Source of the DNA: Desulfomonile tiedjei DSM 6799
GTDB lineage: Bacteria; Desulfobacterota; Desulfomonilia; Desulfomonilales; Desulfomonilaceae
Reading direction: 5' to 3'
NCBI RefSeq assembly: GCF_000266945.1
Contig: NC_018025.1
Span: 2,480,001 to 2,544,000, forward strand
DNA length: 64,000 nt
A model generated the notes under the pieces. The model searched no databases and was not told the DNA's origin. It saw nothing but the letters and a program-made list of their open reading frames with translations. Within the stretch, counting starts at the first letter, position 1. Every line of letters starts with the position of its first letter. This document shows positions 24,300-33,185 of the stretch, in pieces. A program made the translations under genes and the position numbers.

Positions 24300-25274
24300 T
24301 CACCAGAGAGCCCTTGGATGCCGTGTTCTCTTACTTGCAGGTTGAGATCGCCGTCTGAGTTCCAGGCGCGAAATCTTTTCCTGGATCGATTTTCTGAGTT
24401 CGTGATCGGGACGCCGTCCCAACGCCTCATGGCACTTTTCCAGGGCTGCATCGTAGTCCTGACGTTCTTCGAGCACCACAGCGAAATGGTAGAGCGCATT
24501 GGGATCGCGCGGATCGACTCGAGCCGCTTCCTCAAAATCCCGGCGAGCGGCTTCCGCATTCCCAAGCCTCAAATTCGCAAGGCCTTTCTGTACGTACGCT
24601 CCTCTCAATGTGGGAGAAATCCTGACTGTCTGCTCGAAATCTCCAAGGGCCTCTGCAAATCGATCTGCTTTGGAATTGAGTAAGCCCCTGCTGTAGTAGG
24701 CCTGGAACATCATGGGATCGAGAGCTATGGCTTTCGTGTAAAGAGATTCCGCAGCGGTGTAGTCTCCCCGCAATACAGCCTGATTGCCCAAATGCCAGCA
24801 CCGTACGGCAGACGCATCTTCAGGCTGGAGCCGATTTTGAAGAATTGCTATCGAGGTGAGTAATTGATTCTTTGACTCAGTGTTTGTTTCCCCATTCAGG
24901 GCTCTGCGGTAGAGCTGAAGGGCCTCCGCGAAGGTCGCGGGTTTCTGCTCGTACATTCCCGCGAGTCTTTTCATTGCGTCCCGGTTAGATGGATCGAAAT
25001 GCAAGGCCTTCCTGTAATCGTCGATTGCTTTCTGAGGCTGATTCAGCATCTCGAAAACTTCGCCGCGTTCTGCATACAAGGAACTCTGAGAAGGGTTTTT
25101 GTTGAGCGCTCTGGAGTAGAGATCCAGCGATTCCCTGTAAGATCCCTCGGAAAAAGCCCGCTGCGCTCGACCGACGAGTTCTTGCGGATCAACATCATCC
25201 TGGGCAAGAGTCGGCAAACCGCTGAGAAGCGTGCAAAGAAAACCGAGAATGAGCGACCTTGTGAATCCGGAAAT
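24300..25274 (-). CDS. Exported TPR-repeat protein, probable ATT start
   Basis: About six tetratricopeptide repeats (for example AIDDYRKALHFDPSNRDA, AESLYTKAIALDPMMFQAYY and ARRDFEEAARVDPRDPNALY), a scaffold for protein-protein contacts. Translating upstream of the first conventional start (TTG at 25217) shows a classical signal peptide, SGFTRSLILGFLCTLLSGLP and then TLA-QDD. No ATG, GTG or TTG opens it. An ATT at 25274 has AGGAG at exactly 7 nt upstream, so I place the start there (324 residues). The alternatives are a sequence error or use of TTG 25217 without export. Likely a periplasmic assembly factor; partner unknown. Confidence 0.8.
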   Translation of the reverse strand: MSGFTRSLILGFLCTLLSGLPTLAQDDVDPQELVGRAQRAFSEGSYRESLDLYSRALNKNPSQSSLYAERGEVFEMLNQPQKAIDDYRKALHFDPSNRDAMKRLAGMYEQKPATFAEALQLYRRALNGETNTESKNQLLTSIAILQNRLQPEDASAVRCWHLGNQAVLRGDYTAAESLYTKAIALDPMMFQAYYSRGLLNSKADRFAEALGDFEQTVRISPTLRGAYVQKGLANLRLGNAEAARRDFEEAARVDPRDPNALYHFAVVLEERQDYDAALEKCHEALGRRPDHELRKSIQEKISRLELRRRSQPASKRTRHPRALW

Positions 25275-25500
25275 CTGCTGTCTCCTATCTATGGACCGAA
25301 TATATCTCCTGTGCTAAACAGAGGTATGTCAGCAATCTTGTATCAGGTAATACGTAAAAGAAAAAGGGGTGATACCATTCTCAATCGAAAAGAAGAATAT
25401 CGGGTACTAAATCTCTTGAACAAGTTCCTGTCGGGCTCACCATGAGGAACTCTCTTCTCCTCCGGAGATTCTGGCTGCCAATGCCGGGAAGGAAGGTCTT

Positions 25501-26103
25501 TTGAGAGTATCGGTTACTGTTTTGACCATTATCGCGGGATTCTTCATGTGTTCATGGCAAGCCGGTTCTGCCTTCAGCCAAACCGAGACGAATGGCTCCC
25601 GAGATGAATTCCGCATCGTAATCCACTGCGGCATAAATGTGCTCCAATTGTGGCGCAAAAACGAAGCGATCAGAGAATATCCCATAGAAACGGGCAAGGG
25701 TGGCCTGGGTAAGCAGCGGGGCGGAGATCACTGCACACCGGTGGGCGATTATGAAATCTCCTGGATGGCTTCGCGCAATTCGACAAAAGGATATCGCATT
25801 GTTGAAAACAGAAGTTGGTGCAAGGGGAACAAGTTCATCTATGCCGATTCCGGACCCTCGCTGGAAAAATTATGGGCCGAATCGTACGGAGGCGATGAAG
25901 CTACCGTAATCAGCATAAATTATCCCAGCGTCAAAGATCGTCTACGAGGATTTACCGGAGATTGCATCCACATTCATGCAGACAAGAAGCTCAAAGATGG
26001 CATGCTGACGAAATCGTACGGCTGTATCCACATGTTTCCGAAAGATGCAATGGAGCTTTACGAAATGGTGGAAGTAGGCACTCCAGTCAAAATACTCCCC
26101 TGA
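25501..26103 (+). CDS. L,D-transpeptidase (YkuD domain), exported
   Basis: A 200-residue protein with a signal peptide (VTVLTIIAGFFMCSWQAGSA). The YkuD catalytic pattern is clear: YPIETGKGG near the start, TPVGDYEIS, and the active site HIHADKKLKDGMLTKSYGCI, in which the SxGC cysteine attacks the peptide stem. It cross-links or anchors peptidoglycan in the periplasm. The start is TTG with GGAAGG upstream. A small hairpin (TCCCC / GGGGA) lies right after the stop. No partner genes are evident. Confidence 0.88.
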   Translation: MRVSVTVLTIIAGFFMCSWQAGSAFSQTETNGSRDEFRIVIHCGINVLQLWRKNEAIREYPIETGKGGLGKQRGGDHCTPVGDYEISWMASRNSTKGYRIVENRSWCKGNKFIYADSGPSLEKLWAESYGGDEATVISINYPSVKDRLRGFTGDCIHIHADKKLKDGMLTKSYGCIHMFPKDAMELYEMVEVGTPVKILP

Positions 26104-26205
26104 TTTTCCCCGCTTTCAGGGGAGCAGATATGCGAGCGATTTCCCCTGTTCACTGCTCTACCGCTATGATGGAAAATCCGTTTCTCGTTTACCCAATCCG
26201 CCTTT

Positions 26206-26715
26206 TTAATCCGGTTTTCCGGTGAGATACAGATTTCCCGCGGGCCAAAGATTCATGACTTGACGCATAATCGCGATTTCGCCTGTGTGATAGGCAGTGT
26301 GGTCCGCCGCAAGGACAATCTCCCGAAAAATAGTATAGTCCGGAGCGTGGGGAATCGGAGCGAACAAATCGGTTTTCTTATCTCGCACGATGGCTTTTAA
26401 TGCTTCCCTATCTGAGATCACCCCGTTAATGCTTTTTTGCCAGCCTTTTTCGTCCGTCTGCTCTTCCGGTCGAGGACGGTAACCCTCCGGATAGTTCGGT
26501 GAAACGTGCTTCGGATCTCGAATGAATTCCAGGATATCCCACTGAGCAATGCGAATATGTTCGACAAAATGCCAAAACGAGTACGGCGTGTTCGGAGCCT
26601 TGCTGTTGATGTGCTCCAAAGGAAAATCGGCAAGTGCTCCCATAAAACCAAAATGAGCATTTCCGCCTTCGAGCAAAGCTATGAGTTCTTCCCTGAGAAC
26701 GTCTTGTGCTTTCAC
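26206..26715 (-). CDS. DinB-like / YfiT four-helix metal-dependent protein
   Basis: A four-helix-bundle protein of about 169 residues in the DinB_2 superfamily. Metal-ligand histidines are visible in YSFWHFVEHIRIAQWDIL and in LAADHTAYHTGEIAIMRQ, the usual three-His arrangement. The family contains thiol-dependent transferases (bacillithiol, mycothiol) and many members of unknown role. I chose GTG 26715 because TAGGGGGT lies 6 nt before it; the upstream TTG 26745 would put that site inside the gene. It stands alone, so the substrate is unknown. Confidence 0.75.
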   Translation of the reverse strand: MKAQDVLREELIALLEGGNAHFGFMGALADFPLEHINSKAPNTPYSFWHFVEHIRIAQWDILEFIRDPKHVSPNYPEGYRPRPEEQTDEKGWQKSINGVISDREALKAIVRDKKTDLFAPIPHAPDYTIFREIVLAADHTAYHTGEIAIMRQVMNLWPAGNLYLTGKPD

Positions 26716-26884
26716 GAAAAAACCCCCTAAGTATTTCTTGTACACGTATCAGTTTACAGGCGTGTTCTGAATACTCCAAGTGAGACAAGCCGGAGCCGTG
26801 GAGAAATTATGCTGAGACCCATCGGCGGAATAATTCTGTGGGATTGAGGCGTCTTATTCGATATCGATTGGTGTCGGATTCCGG

Positions 26885-27505
26885 CTAGTCTATTGCATCC
26901 AAAGCAACGGTGATGTCTATCAAGAGGATCATTGCAGGAACGACCAGCCGAAGATCCAAATGCACCTCATCTTCGGGAAACCGGAGCACCCAATCGCTTG
27001 GCGTTGCGAATGCCTGAAGAAAGCCTCTTATACCTTTCTTTGTAGTCTTCTCTCGAGGTTCCTTCTCGGTAGTTGCGGCAATACGGTCCTCCTGGATGAT
27101 GCTATATTGGGAAGTACTGCCGCCAAAAAGGGATTTTCCTATCTTATCGACGCGTGATTCGGAATCGATCACTCGAAATGCCTCATTCTTGAAGGCATCC
27201 AAACCGACCCACTTTCCTTTGGAAAGCATGGCTTGACCGATGCTTCCGATGTCCACACCTGCGGCGTCTTTGACGAACCACTGAGTAGGCATGATCTTCC
27301 TGTTGGGACGCATAGAAAACCCCGGTTCCCCCGCAGGATCCAGGAAATTTGTCTCGCGGGATGCCACATGCCCCATCACATCGCATGTAAACAAGCAGAG
27401 GTCGCTTGCATCTTCCGGTACGATCCGGTACGTATGCTTGTATTCTTTGGGCTTACCTTTGTAGTCACGATCTTTCCGAAACCTCAGGGTCTTGGCCATA
27501 ACCAT
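26885..27505 (-). CDS. LURP-one-like / scramblase-like protein
   Basis: A 206-residue soluble protein with a long beta-rich middle (KYKHTYRIVPED-like opening, then MRPNRKIMPTQWFVKDAAGV, then DIGSIGQ). It resembles the tubby-like LURP-one/scramblase fold, though the match is weak by eye. The C-terminus is hydrophobic (RLVVPAMILLIDITVALD) and may attach to the membrane. AAGGTG precedes the start, and either ATG 27505 or ATG 27499 is possible. No close neighbours in function. Confidence 0.55.
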   Translation of the reverse strand: MVMAKTLRFRKDRDYKGKPKEYKHTYRIVPEDASDLCLFTCDVMGHVASRETNFLDPAGEPGFSMRPNRKIMPTQWFVKDAAGVDIGSIGQAMLSKGKWVGLDAFKNEAFRVIDSESRVDKIGKSLFGGSTSQYSIIQEDRIAATTEKEPREKTTKKGIRGFLQAFATPSDWVLRFPEDEVHLDLRLVVPAMILLIDITVALDAID

Positions 27506-27545
27506 TTCACCTTGTATTGTTTCTGCGGTTTTATATACGGAAAGA

Positions 27546-27603
27546 GGAGCCGGTCAGTCGATAAGGAGGTTGTTCGAATGATAAGCGGGTGCAGACCGGC
27601 TCC
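27546..27603 (+). promoter_or_regulatory. Inverted repeat enclosing a ribosome site and start codon
   Basis: GGAGCCGGTC (27546-27555) and GACCGGCTCC (27594-27603) are perfect 10-bp complements. The 38-nt loop holds TAAGGAGG and ATG 27578. The hairpin could gate translation of the small ORF that follows, or be a remnant of a mobile element. Confidence 0.4.
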
Positions 27604-27946
27604 GAAAGTGTTGGATTTTTTTGCCGTATTCATCTTCTGTCAGGCCATCCTACCGTTTCTCAAATACAGCAGGCACTCTCAAAATCGTTCAGTCCGGAAT
27701 GCCGCATATCCTCAGGATATCTGCAATAGAATCGGTAGCTTGCCTCATCAGAGTAGGCTTCCGGCTAAAGCCATAAACTATGATAATCATTTTTTCTTTA
27801 ATCCGTCAATCATAACATCACCATGGCGTGTGCGAGCAAGAATCCTGTTGGCACTCAGGGTGCCGGGAAGTTTTCTTACTATTTTCCTGTTACAACTCGG
27901 CGCCTCGTACGTTCCGTGCACGGGGTTCGAGGAGTTTAGAAAATGA
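27578..27946 (+). CDS. Hypothetical small protein
   Basis: A 122-residue frame with an excellent TAAGGAGG ribosome site 8 nt before ATG. The first 25 residues are partly hydrophobic (VLDFFAVFIFCQAILPFL). The rest is compositionally odd and not recognisable, with a second hydrophobic stretch near the end (RILLALRVPGSFLTIFLLQL). It may be a true small membrane protein or a degraded gene. Its start lies in the loop of a 10-bp inverted repeat. Confidence 0.35.
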   Translation: MISGCRPAPKVLDFFAVFIFCQAILPFLKYSRHSQNRSVRNAAYPQDICNRIGSLPHQSRLPAKAINYDNHFFFNPSIITSPWRVRARILLALRVPGSFLTIFLLQLGASYVPCTGFEEFRK

Positions 27947-28048
27947 GTGCGCGGATGTCATCTGTTATCGAAAACGCATCTAATGCCGTTTCGCCGATAT
28001 TCAACAAAACCGAGAGCTCCTGTGGGGAAATAAGCCTGTAACGATCCG

Positions 28049-28060
28049 CCCCCCCCCCCC
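28049..28060. repeat. Run of twelve C
   Basis: A homopolymer of 12 C bases in intergenic DNA, 66 nt after the end of the EamA gene as transcribed on the minus strand. Such tracts slip readily. No coding frame clearly depends on it, so phase variation is not shown. Confidence 0.7.
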
Positions 28061-28126
28061 GTGTGGACCAAATAAGATTGGTGGAAGCGAATTCGAATGA
28101 GATGCAGAGAATTCAACCACCAGGCA

Positions 28127-29023
28127 TCAAGTCGATTCTCGAGTGGCAATAATGACCCCCGCCAATATGAGAATACCGCTGAGCGCATGGACAATATGAA
28201 TCGGCTCCCCCAGAATCATAAGCGCCGCAACTCCGCTGAAAACGGGAAGAGAATAATAGACAAATGCGGAGCGCACAGGACCTATCAGCAGGATTGCTTT
28301 GTTCCAACAGAGAAAAGCCAGTAAGGAAGGGCCAAGGGCAAGGTACATGATAGCCGCAACAGAGGTCTCAGAAAGATGTATGTCCTGAGCGCTTCTTAGT
28401 TCCCACATGACCCAGGGTACCAGGAAAATAAGTCCGATAATCACAGTAGAGCAGAGGAAGGCCACTGGACTGAGAGCTACCGGCTTGATACGCACGAGAA
28501 TGCTGTACGTTCCGAAAATCATCGCTGCGAAGAGCATCCACAAATCCCCTTGAGAGAACGTGAGACCCATGAGTCGGGAAACGTCACCTTCCGTGATAAG
28601 GAGGATGACACCCAAGGTCGCAGCAATGAGACCCACGATTCTGCGAACCGTGAAAGGTTCGCCGAGAATTAATCGCGCAAACAACACGATGAAGATCGGT
28701 GAGGAGACCGCTATCAATGAAAGGTTAATGGCTTTTGTCCAGTGAGCGGCGATGTAAATCAGCGTATTAAAGAGGGTGACCAGCAGGAACGCAGAAAGGC
28801 AAACATACCCCAGATGTGTTCGTATGACCTGGATATCGCGGTACAAGGGCCTTACTGCAAAAGGCAAAAGGAAGACGAGTGCGGCTGCCCATCGCAAGAA
28901 GTCCAGCGTAGCAGGAGGAATGGAATCGGAAAGGAGCCGAGCGACAATAAAGTTGCCTGACCAGATTGCTGTGGCAACTAATACAAGCACATATCCTATG
29001 AGAAGTTTCGACGCGGTCGGCAT
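28127..29023 (-). CDS. EamA/DMT family transporter
   Basis: A protein of about 298 residues with ten transmembrane helices in two EamA repeats. LVATAIWSGNFIVARLL and DFLRWAAALVFLLPFA open the first half, and ARLILGEPFTVRRIVGLIAA ends it. The second half mirrors this and ends LMILGEPIHIVHALSGILIL. These drug/metabolite exporters move small solutes; the substrate cannot be predicted. I prefer ATG 29023; a TTG at 29047 lacks a ribosome site. No functional neighbours. Confidence 0.88.
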   Translation of the reverse strand: MPTASKLLIGYVLVLVATAIWSGNFIVARLLSDSIPPATLDFLRWAAALVFLLPFAVRPLYRDIQVIRTHLGYVCLSAFLLVTLFNTLIYIAAHWTKAINLSLIAVSSPIFIVLFARLILGEPFTVRRIVGLIAATLGVILLITEGDVSRLMGLTFSQGDLWMLFAAMIFGTYSILVRIKPVALSPVAFLCSTVIIGLIFLVPWVMWELRSAQDIHLSETSVAAIMYLALGPSLLAFLCWNKAILLIGPVRSAFVYYSLPVFSGVAALMILGEPIHIVHALSGILILAGVIIATREST

Positions 29024-29187
29024 CAGCGCTGCAAAACTTTCCGGCAAAAGGGGGATTTCGACTGTGGTTTTGATTCTCAGGCGCGTGCATATGCAAGCGG
29101 ACCTATCCTCGGGTCATCGCCTGTGGCCACATTCTCTTCATCTCTCTTGCGTTCCCGCTCAGAGCAATTTGTTTTCAAAGTTGGACG

Positions 29188-29235
29188 AAAATCCCCTCTT
29201 ACCCCCCTTTATAAAGGGGGGTATGGGGGGATTTT
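29188..29235. repeat. Palindromic repeat with CCCCCCTTTATAAAGGGGGG core
   Basis: Near-perfect 48-bp palindrome, AAAATCCCC at one end and GGGGATTTT at the other. The core 29201-29222 is perfectly self-complementary. This motif looks like a short MITE or REP element in intergenic DNA. It may also act as a terminator. Confidence 0.7.
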
Positions 29236-29375
29236 GAATGCAAATTGGTATCAGAGCCGTTATGAGACGAAATTCATCCAAAAGATAATGTGAATATGAC
29301 GTGCCCGGTGGAGCCTTGAGACCTGCTCAATGCAACTCCGGGGCGTCCGTGATGAAACTGGCGCTTCTCCCGGGA
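29236..29375. other. Intergenic region, nothing recognised
   Basis: Continuation of the gap between the EamA gene and the small glycine-rich gene. No promoter, repeat or gene is clear. Confidence 0.3.
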
Positions 29376-29681
29376 TTATTGGCCCAGTCTAATTGTACCG
29401 GTTCCAGGCACTTTGATTGCTATGCCACCACCACCATATCCAATGCCTACTCCCACACCTGTAGTAGATGTACCTATAGCGCCCCACGCAATGCCGTTCC
29501 TCGTGTAATCGTCCGGCACCAGGTCACTTCCGTTCCAATTTCCGGCGCTCCAGCCTTGACCGCCGACACCATAATTAGCTGAAAAACCGTTGAAACCCTG
29601 AGCCATAACCTGAAAGCACATTACCAGAAACACTGCCAGTGTGGCTGCCACAATAAAGAAGGACTTTGTTTTGAATTTCAC
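29376..29681 (-). CDS. Small exported glycine-rich protein
   Basis: A 101-residue protein with a signal peptide (KFKTKSFFIVAATLAVFLVM, cleavage after QVMA). The mature part is glycine-rich and low in charge (GVGGQGWSAGNW, then TTGVGVGIGYGGGGIAI), suggesting a surface or periplasmic structural role. GTG 29681 follows GGGAGAAAAGGG. A longer frame upstream is open but has no features of a gene. I do not recognise the family. Confidence 0.6.
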   Translation of the reverse strand: MKFKTKSFFIVAATLAVFLVMCFQVMAQGFNGFSANYGVGGQGWSAGNWNGSDLVPDDYTRNGIAWGAIGTSTTGVGVGIGYGGGGIAIKVPGTGTIRLGQ

Positions 29682-30021
29682 TTTCCCTTTTCTCCCTTCA
29701 TTACAAACCAGTGAGATCCGGAACTTTATCAAGTTCGCGATCATTGACCCTTTTAGGCCTTTCAATACATGCATCATGGACTGTGAGAATGAGCATATTT
29801 CACCTTGTGAGCAATTCCAAGGCCAAAATACTCCCGGCCTCCATTTAATTGCTAAGGTGGCGATAATACAAGAATCCACTATTCGACAGTCTGAGACGAA
29901 CATCAGGAAACGTGGTGGCATTACCACACAATATGGGAAGGATCCCATAGAAGCGTACAACTATTTCTTATAGCATTTTGCATTCAAGATGCTTGCTGCA
30001 CTAACCTGGCTCCGCAGGTCA

Positions 30022-30087
30022 GTGGCACCCCAGTACAGAAACCGACAGCGGTTTTGGGTGCCACGGACCTGCCCTTGCAGGTCCGTG
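30022..30087. repeat. Double hairpin element
   Basis: GTGGCACCC (30022-30030) pairs with GGGTGCCAC (30056-30064). CACGGACCTGC (30062-30072) pairs with GCAGGTCCGTG (30077-30087) around CCTT. The two stems overlap by three bases. Intergenic; REP-like. Confidence 0.6.
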
Positions 30088-30288
30088 CTTCCACCTCAGT
30101 AAGAACTAATTTCACTATAAATTCGTATTAGATGTTGCATTACACGCAAATGAGAACAAGTCGGCCCTGAATAGAGATTATGTAGCAGATGACATAATTT
30201 CTGACCTTTTGAATACATTGTGCCCCAAATGAACGGTAGGGGGCGGCGTCCCTGCCGGCCCGAACCGGTTGATTTGTCTTTGAAAAAT

Positions 30289-30319
30289 GTGCCGGCACGG
30301 AGGCACGGCACCTACCAAT
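30289..30319 (+). repeat. Dispersed GTGCCGGCACGG repeat, copy 2
   Basis: The 31-bp core differs by one base from bases 58226-58256 (CACCTACC for CACCCACC). A related CAATTGGACACTG follows about 25 nt later, matching the CAATCGGACACTA flank of copy 3. Confidence 0.75.
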
Positions 30320-30397
30320 TGCCGAGAAGTGCTTTCCGCAATTGGACACTGTTCCATACACTTGCTATATATGTGGCCGAGCGGAGGTTTGTGTTGA

Positions 30398-31759
30398 TTA
30401 TCTGTTGATCTCTTCCAGTGTCTTGCCTCTCGTTTCGGGACCGATCAGAAGCACTGTTACAGCACCGAGAAGGAACATTGCCGCTCCCAATGAGAATACG
30501 CCGCTTGTGCCGACTTTCTCCAGAATCGCCCCTACGACGAAAGGTCCGATAAGTGCCCCAAGGCGTCCCAGAGATGAAGCAAAGCCGCATCCGGTCGCTC
30601 GCGCTCTTGTGGGATAGAGCTCAGGGGAATAGGTGTACAAGAGAGACCACATGCCGAACATAAAGAATTGCATTATGGATCCCCAGATCACCAGGGTCGT
30701 GAAATTCGCCGCATTGCCATAAAAATAACATGCAATGGCTGCGCTGATCATGTATCCAGCGACCATGGGCTTGCGACCCAGCTTGTCCACGAGGAATGCC
30801 GCGGATAAATAACCCGGAATACCGGGAAGAGAAATGAGAATGACATATTCGGCAGATTTTACAACGGTGAAACCAGCTTTCACCAGCAAGGCACTCATCC
30901 ATGTCGTTAGACTGTAGAAGCCGAATAGTGCCGTGAACCACAAGGTCCAAATCATGATTGTCCGCAAGCGATACTTTTCCGTCCACAGTTCCAAGAATGC
31001 GAATTTGCTTCCTTCAGTCGTGGCCGCCTTGCTGGGCGGGATATCAGGGAGTGGGCTGTCAGTGGCTTTTTCGACATTATGCTCCATCTCCTCGATTACT
31101 TTTTTTGCCTGGTTCATGTTTCCGACTGTCTCGAACCAACGAGGAGATTCCGGAATGCCGATTCTTACCCAGAAGAAGTAAAGAGAACCTAGTCCTTGAA
31201 TGAAGAAAACCGTTCGCCAGCCTGCGACTTGCAGGACCAGGTAAGACAAAACTCCACCTAAAAGGAATGCAATGGGCCAACCGCCTTCGAGAAGCGATAT
31301 GTAACGTCCTCGATAATTGCTCGGGATGATCTCTGAGAGCATGGATTGCGTCATCGGAAAGTGCGTCCCCATTCCAAGCCCCAGCAACACCCTTGCTGCA
31401 TAGAATATTTCCACAGTAGGTGACCATGCCAGCAGAAAACTGCCGATACCCCAAAGGGCTATCCCCACGAGCAACATGGTTTTACGACCGAATTTGTCAC
31501 CGAGAATGCCGGAAAGTCCGGCGCTGATGAACATTCCCAAAAAGCTCATGGTGCCGATAAGCCCTGTCATTTTCGGGCTCAGACTGAATTCCTTACCAAT
31601 GGGTGAAAGCAAGAAAGTGGTTGTGGCTAAACCGATTGAGCCGAGAATCCAACCTATTTCGTGGTAAAGAAAGAGCTTTCGATGATAGTTGCTTAATGGC
31701 AGCCGTTCGAGACGTCCAGCTATATTGCCCACATTATTCATAGTGACGGTAGCATCCAT
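30398..31759 (-). CDS. MFS transporter, probably for methoxylated aromatic or related substrate
   Basis: A 453-residue, 12-helix major facilitator with GDKFGRKTMLLVG between helices 2 and 3, PESPRWFETVG before the central loop, the second-half VDKLGRKP signature, and PETRGKTLEE at the end, as in the sugar/aromatic-acid (AAHS-like) groups. I start at ATG 31759 after AAAGGAT. It is clearly paralogous to the MFS gene at 37229, and both flank the corrinoid methyltransferase cluster. It follows the methyl-THF methyltransferase gene on the same strand (161 nt gap), so it probably imports the methyl donor for that pathway. Confidence 0.87.
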   Translation of the reverse strand: MDATVTMNNVGNIAGRLERLPLSNYHRKLFLYHEIGWILGSIGLATTTFLLSPIGKEFSLSPKMTGLIGTMSFLGMFISAGLSGILGDKFGRKTMLLVGIALWGIGSFLLAWSPTVEIFYAARVLLGLGMGTHFPMTQSMLSEIIPSNYRGRYISLLEGGWPIAFLLGGVLSYLVLQVAGWRTVFFIQGLGSLYFFWVRIGIPESPRWFETVGNMNQAKKVIEEMEHNVEKATDSPLPDIPPSKAATTEGSKFAFLELWTEKYRLRTIMIWTLWFTALFGFYSLTTWMSALLVKAGFTVVKSAEYVILISLPGIPGYLSAAFLVDKLGRKPMVAGYMISAAIACYFYGNAANFTTLVIWGSIMQFFMFGMWSLLYTYSPELYPTRARATGCGFASSLGRLGALIGPFVVGAILEKVGTSGVFSLGAAMFLLGAVTVLLIGPETRGKTLEEINR

Positions 31760-31920
31760 GGCATATCCTTTCAGCGTTGAAGTATTCCTGAAGATTGTCT
31801 CTGTATGAGTCTGGTAAGTCGAAGTTGCCTTCGACAAAGCTTCGAGCTTTACCAGACCGCTTGTTCGTACCTCAGCGTTTGTATTCCGGGCCTGAAACAC
31901 CCCGATCTTTCGATTGTGAG

Positions 31921-32715
31921 CTATTTCAGCTTGCCCGCTCGAAATCCGCTCAGGTATTCCGCACAGTATTCATCCTGACCAAGAACCGCTTGAGATGCCA
32001 GGATGGTAGCCATCATACGTTTATCCAACGGATCGATGATGAACGTATCCATCCCGGCAGTCATGAGCGCAGTAAGGTACGTGCTGTTGAGCAACTTGCG
32101 CTCAGGTAGCCCGAAGCTGATGTTGCTCAATCCACAAGTGGTATGTGCTCCGGGAATTTTATTTCTGATGCCGATCACCGCTTCCAGGCATGCCATGCCG
32201 AAACTCGCGTCGACACTGATGGGTTGAACTAACACGTCAAAATAGATGTCTTCGTTTGCAATCCCGTCACTATTCAGCTTGTCCGCTAACCTGCAAGCTA
32301 TTTCAATCCTGCCTGCTGCATCTTTCGGAATACCTTTATCGTCCATGCACAGAGCGACGACTGAAGCCTTGTGCTCTTTGACCACCGACACAACCCCGCT
32401 GTATCGTTCCGCTTCCAAGGATATGGAATTTACAAGCGACTTTTTTCGGCTCAAAGGCATGGCCTCCGCAAGAGCAACAGGATTCGGGCTGTCAATACAT
32501 AAAGGAATATCGGCTACACTCTGGACCAATCCAATCAGCCATTTGAGCAAATCTATTTCTTCATCGACAAAGGTTCCGGCATTAACGTCGATCATCTGTG
32601 CGCCGGCCTCCATCTGATCGAGTGCCAACTTCGTCAAAAACCCTTCATCTCGAGCCTTGATAGCATTCGCTGTGGATGGAATGCTGCTGTTGATTTTTTC
32701 GCCGATTATTAACAT
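31921..32715 (-). CDS. Methyltetrahydrofolate:corrinoid methyltransferase (pterin-binding)
   Basis: A 264-residue TIM-barrel of the pterin-binding (DHPS/AcsE/MtrH-like) family. It has MLIIGEKINSS, then QMEAGAQMIDVNAGTFVDEE, then CIDSPNP, the usual substrate-binding sequence, and THTTCGLSNISFGLP near the end as in AcsE-type enzymes. It moves the methyl group from the methylated corrinoid protein to tetrahydrofolate (methyltransferase II). Located next to a corrinoid protein, a UroD-family methyltransferase and a RACo, it completes an O-demethylase system. A -24/-12 promoter candidate lies about 160 bp upstream. Confidence 0.88.
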   Translation of the reverse strand: MLIIGEKINSSIPSTANAIKARDEGFLTKLALDQMEAGAQMIDVNAGTFVDEEIDLLKWLIGLVQSVADIPLCIDSPNPVALAEAMPLSRKKSLVNSISLEAERYSGVVSVVKEHKASVVALCMDDKGIPKDAAGRIEIACRLADKLNSDGIANEDIYFDVLVQPISVDASFGMACLEAVIGIRNKIPGAHTTCGLSNISFGLPERKLLNSTYLTALMTAGMDTFIIDPLDKRMMATILASQAVLGQDEYCAEYLSGFRAGKLK

Positions 32716-32870
32716 AATGACTACTCTCCATCATGATTAAAGAAGGGAGTTTATCCGCTTATCTGAAATCACTACGTTCGATGTGGATGACACTGTGCAG
32801 TGCATAGTGCATGGCAGTATCAACGTATAGACTGAACAAGTAACCCCAATCATCTGTGCCGTGAGTCCCA

Positions 32871-32884
32871 GCAACTTTTGTACC
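32871..32884 (-). promoter_or_regulatory. Candidate sigma-54 promoter for the leftward methyltransferase-MFS operon
   Basis: On the minus strand TGGTACAAAAGTTGCT has GG and GC separated by exactly 10 nt, matching the -24/-12 consensus TGGCAC-N5-TTGCT. It lies about 155 nt before the methyltransferase start, next to a sigma-54 activator gene. Confidence 0.6.
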
Positions 32885-33185
32885 AGTCTTGCGGAGATGG
32901 AGAATAGAGCCGGAAACTCTCTCAATAGAGCGACTATTGATCCGATTGAATCTCAAAAGTGAATGAATTACGAATTTTGAATCAGATTTCCGGGAATCTG
33001 CTTTCTGGGGAGCAGTTGCATGATCCGGCGTATTCCCCTGAGCGTTTCCTTGCTCATGGTTGAGCCGTTTCACAGATTACCGTCTGTCTTTGCTTTCCCA
33101 AGAAAATGGGAATCACCGATCACTTTTTTACTCGGAGTCTGTAATCACTGGAGTATACTGTCCTCCATTCTTGAGGAGCAACCCA

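Larger units (their letters stand above)
29682..30397. other. Intergenic region with repeats
   Basis: About 700 bp without a convincing gene. It holds a hairpin cluster at 30022-30087 and one copy of the GTGCCGGCACGG repeat at 30289-30319, whose flanks show further degenerate repeat material (GGCGGCGTCCCTGCCGGCCC near 30243). Confidence 0.5.

Noticed and set aside
29188-29235. CRISPR-like repeat
   Set aside because: A single palindrome without regularly spaced copies; no array or cas gene in the window.
29682-29960. Upstream extension of the glycine-rich exported protein
   Set aside because: The frame is open but the signal peptide and ribosome site place the start at 29681.
32716-33185. 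Small minus-strand frames near 32759 and 32737
   Set aside because: They cover the divergent promoter region and show no gene features.
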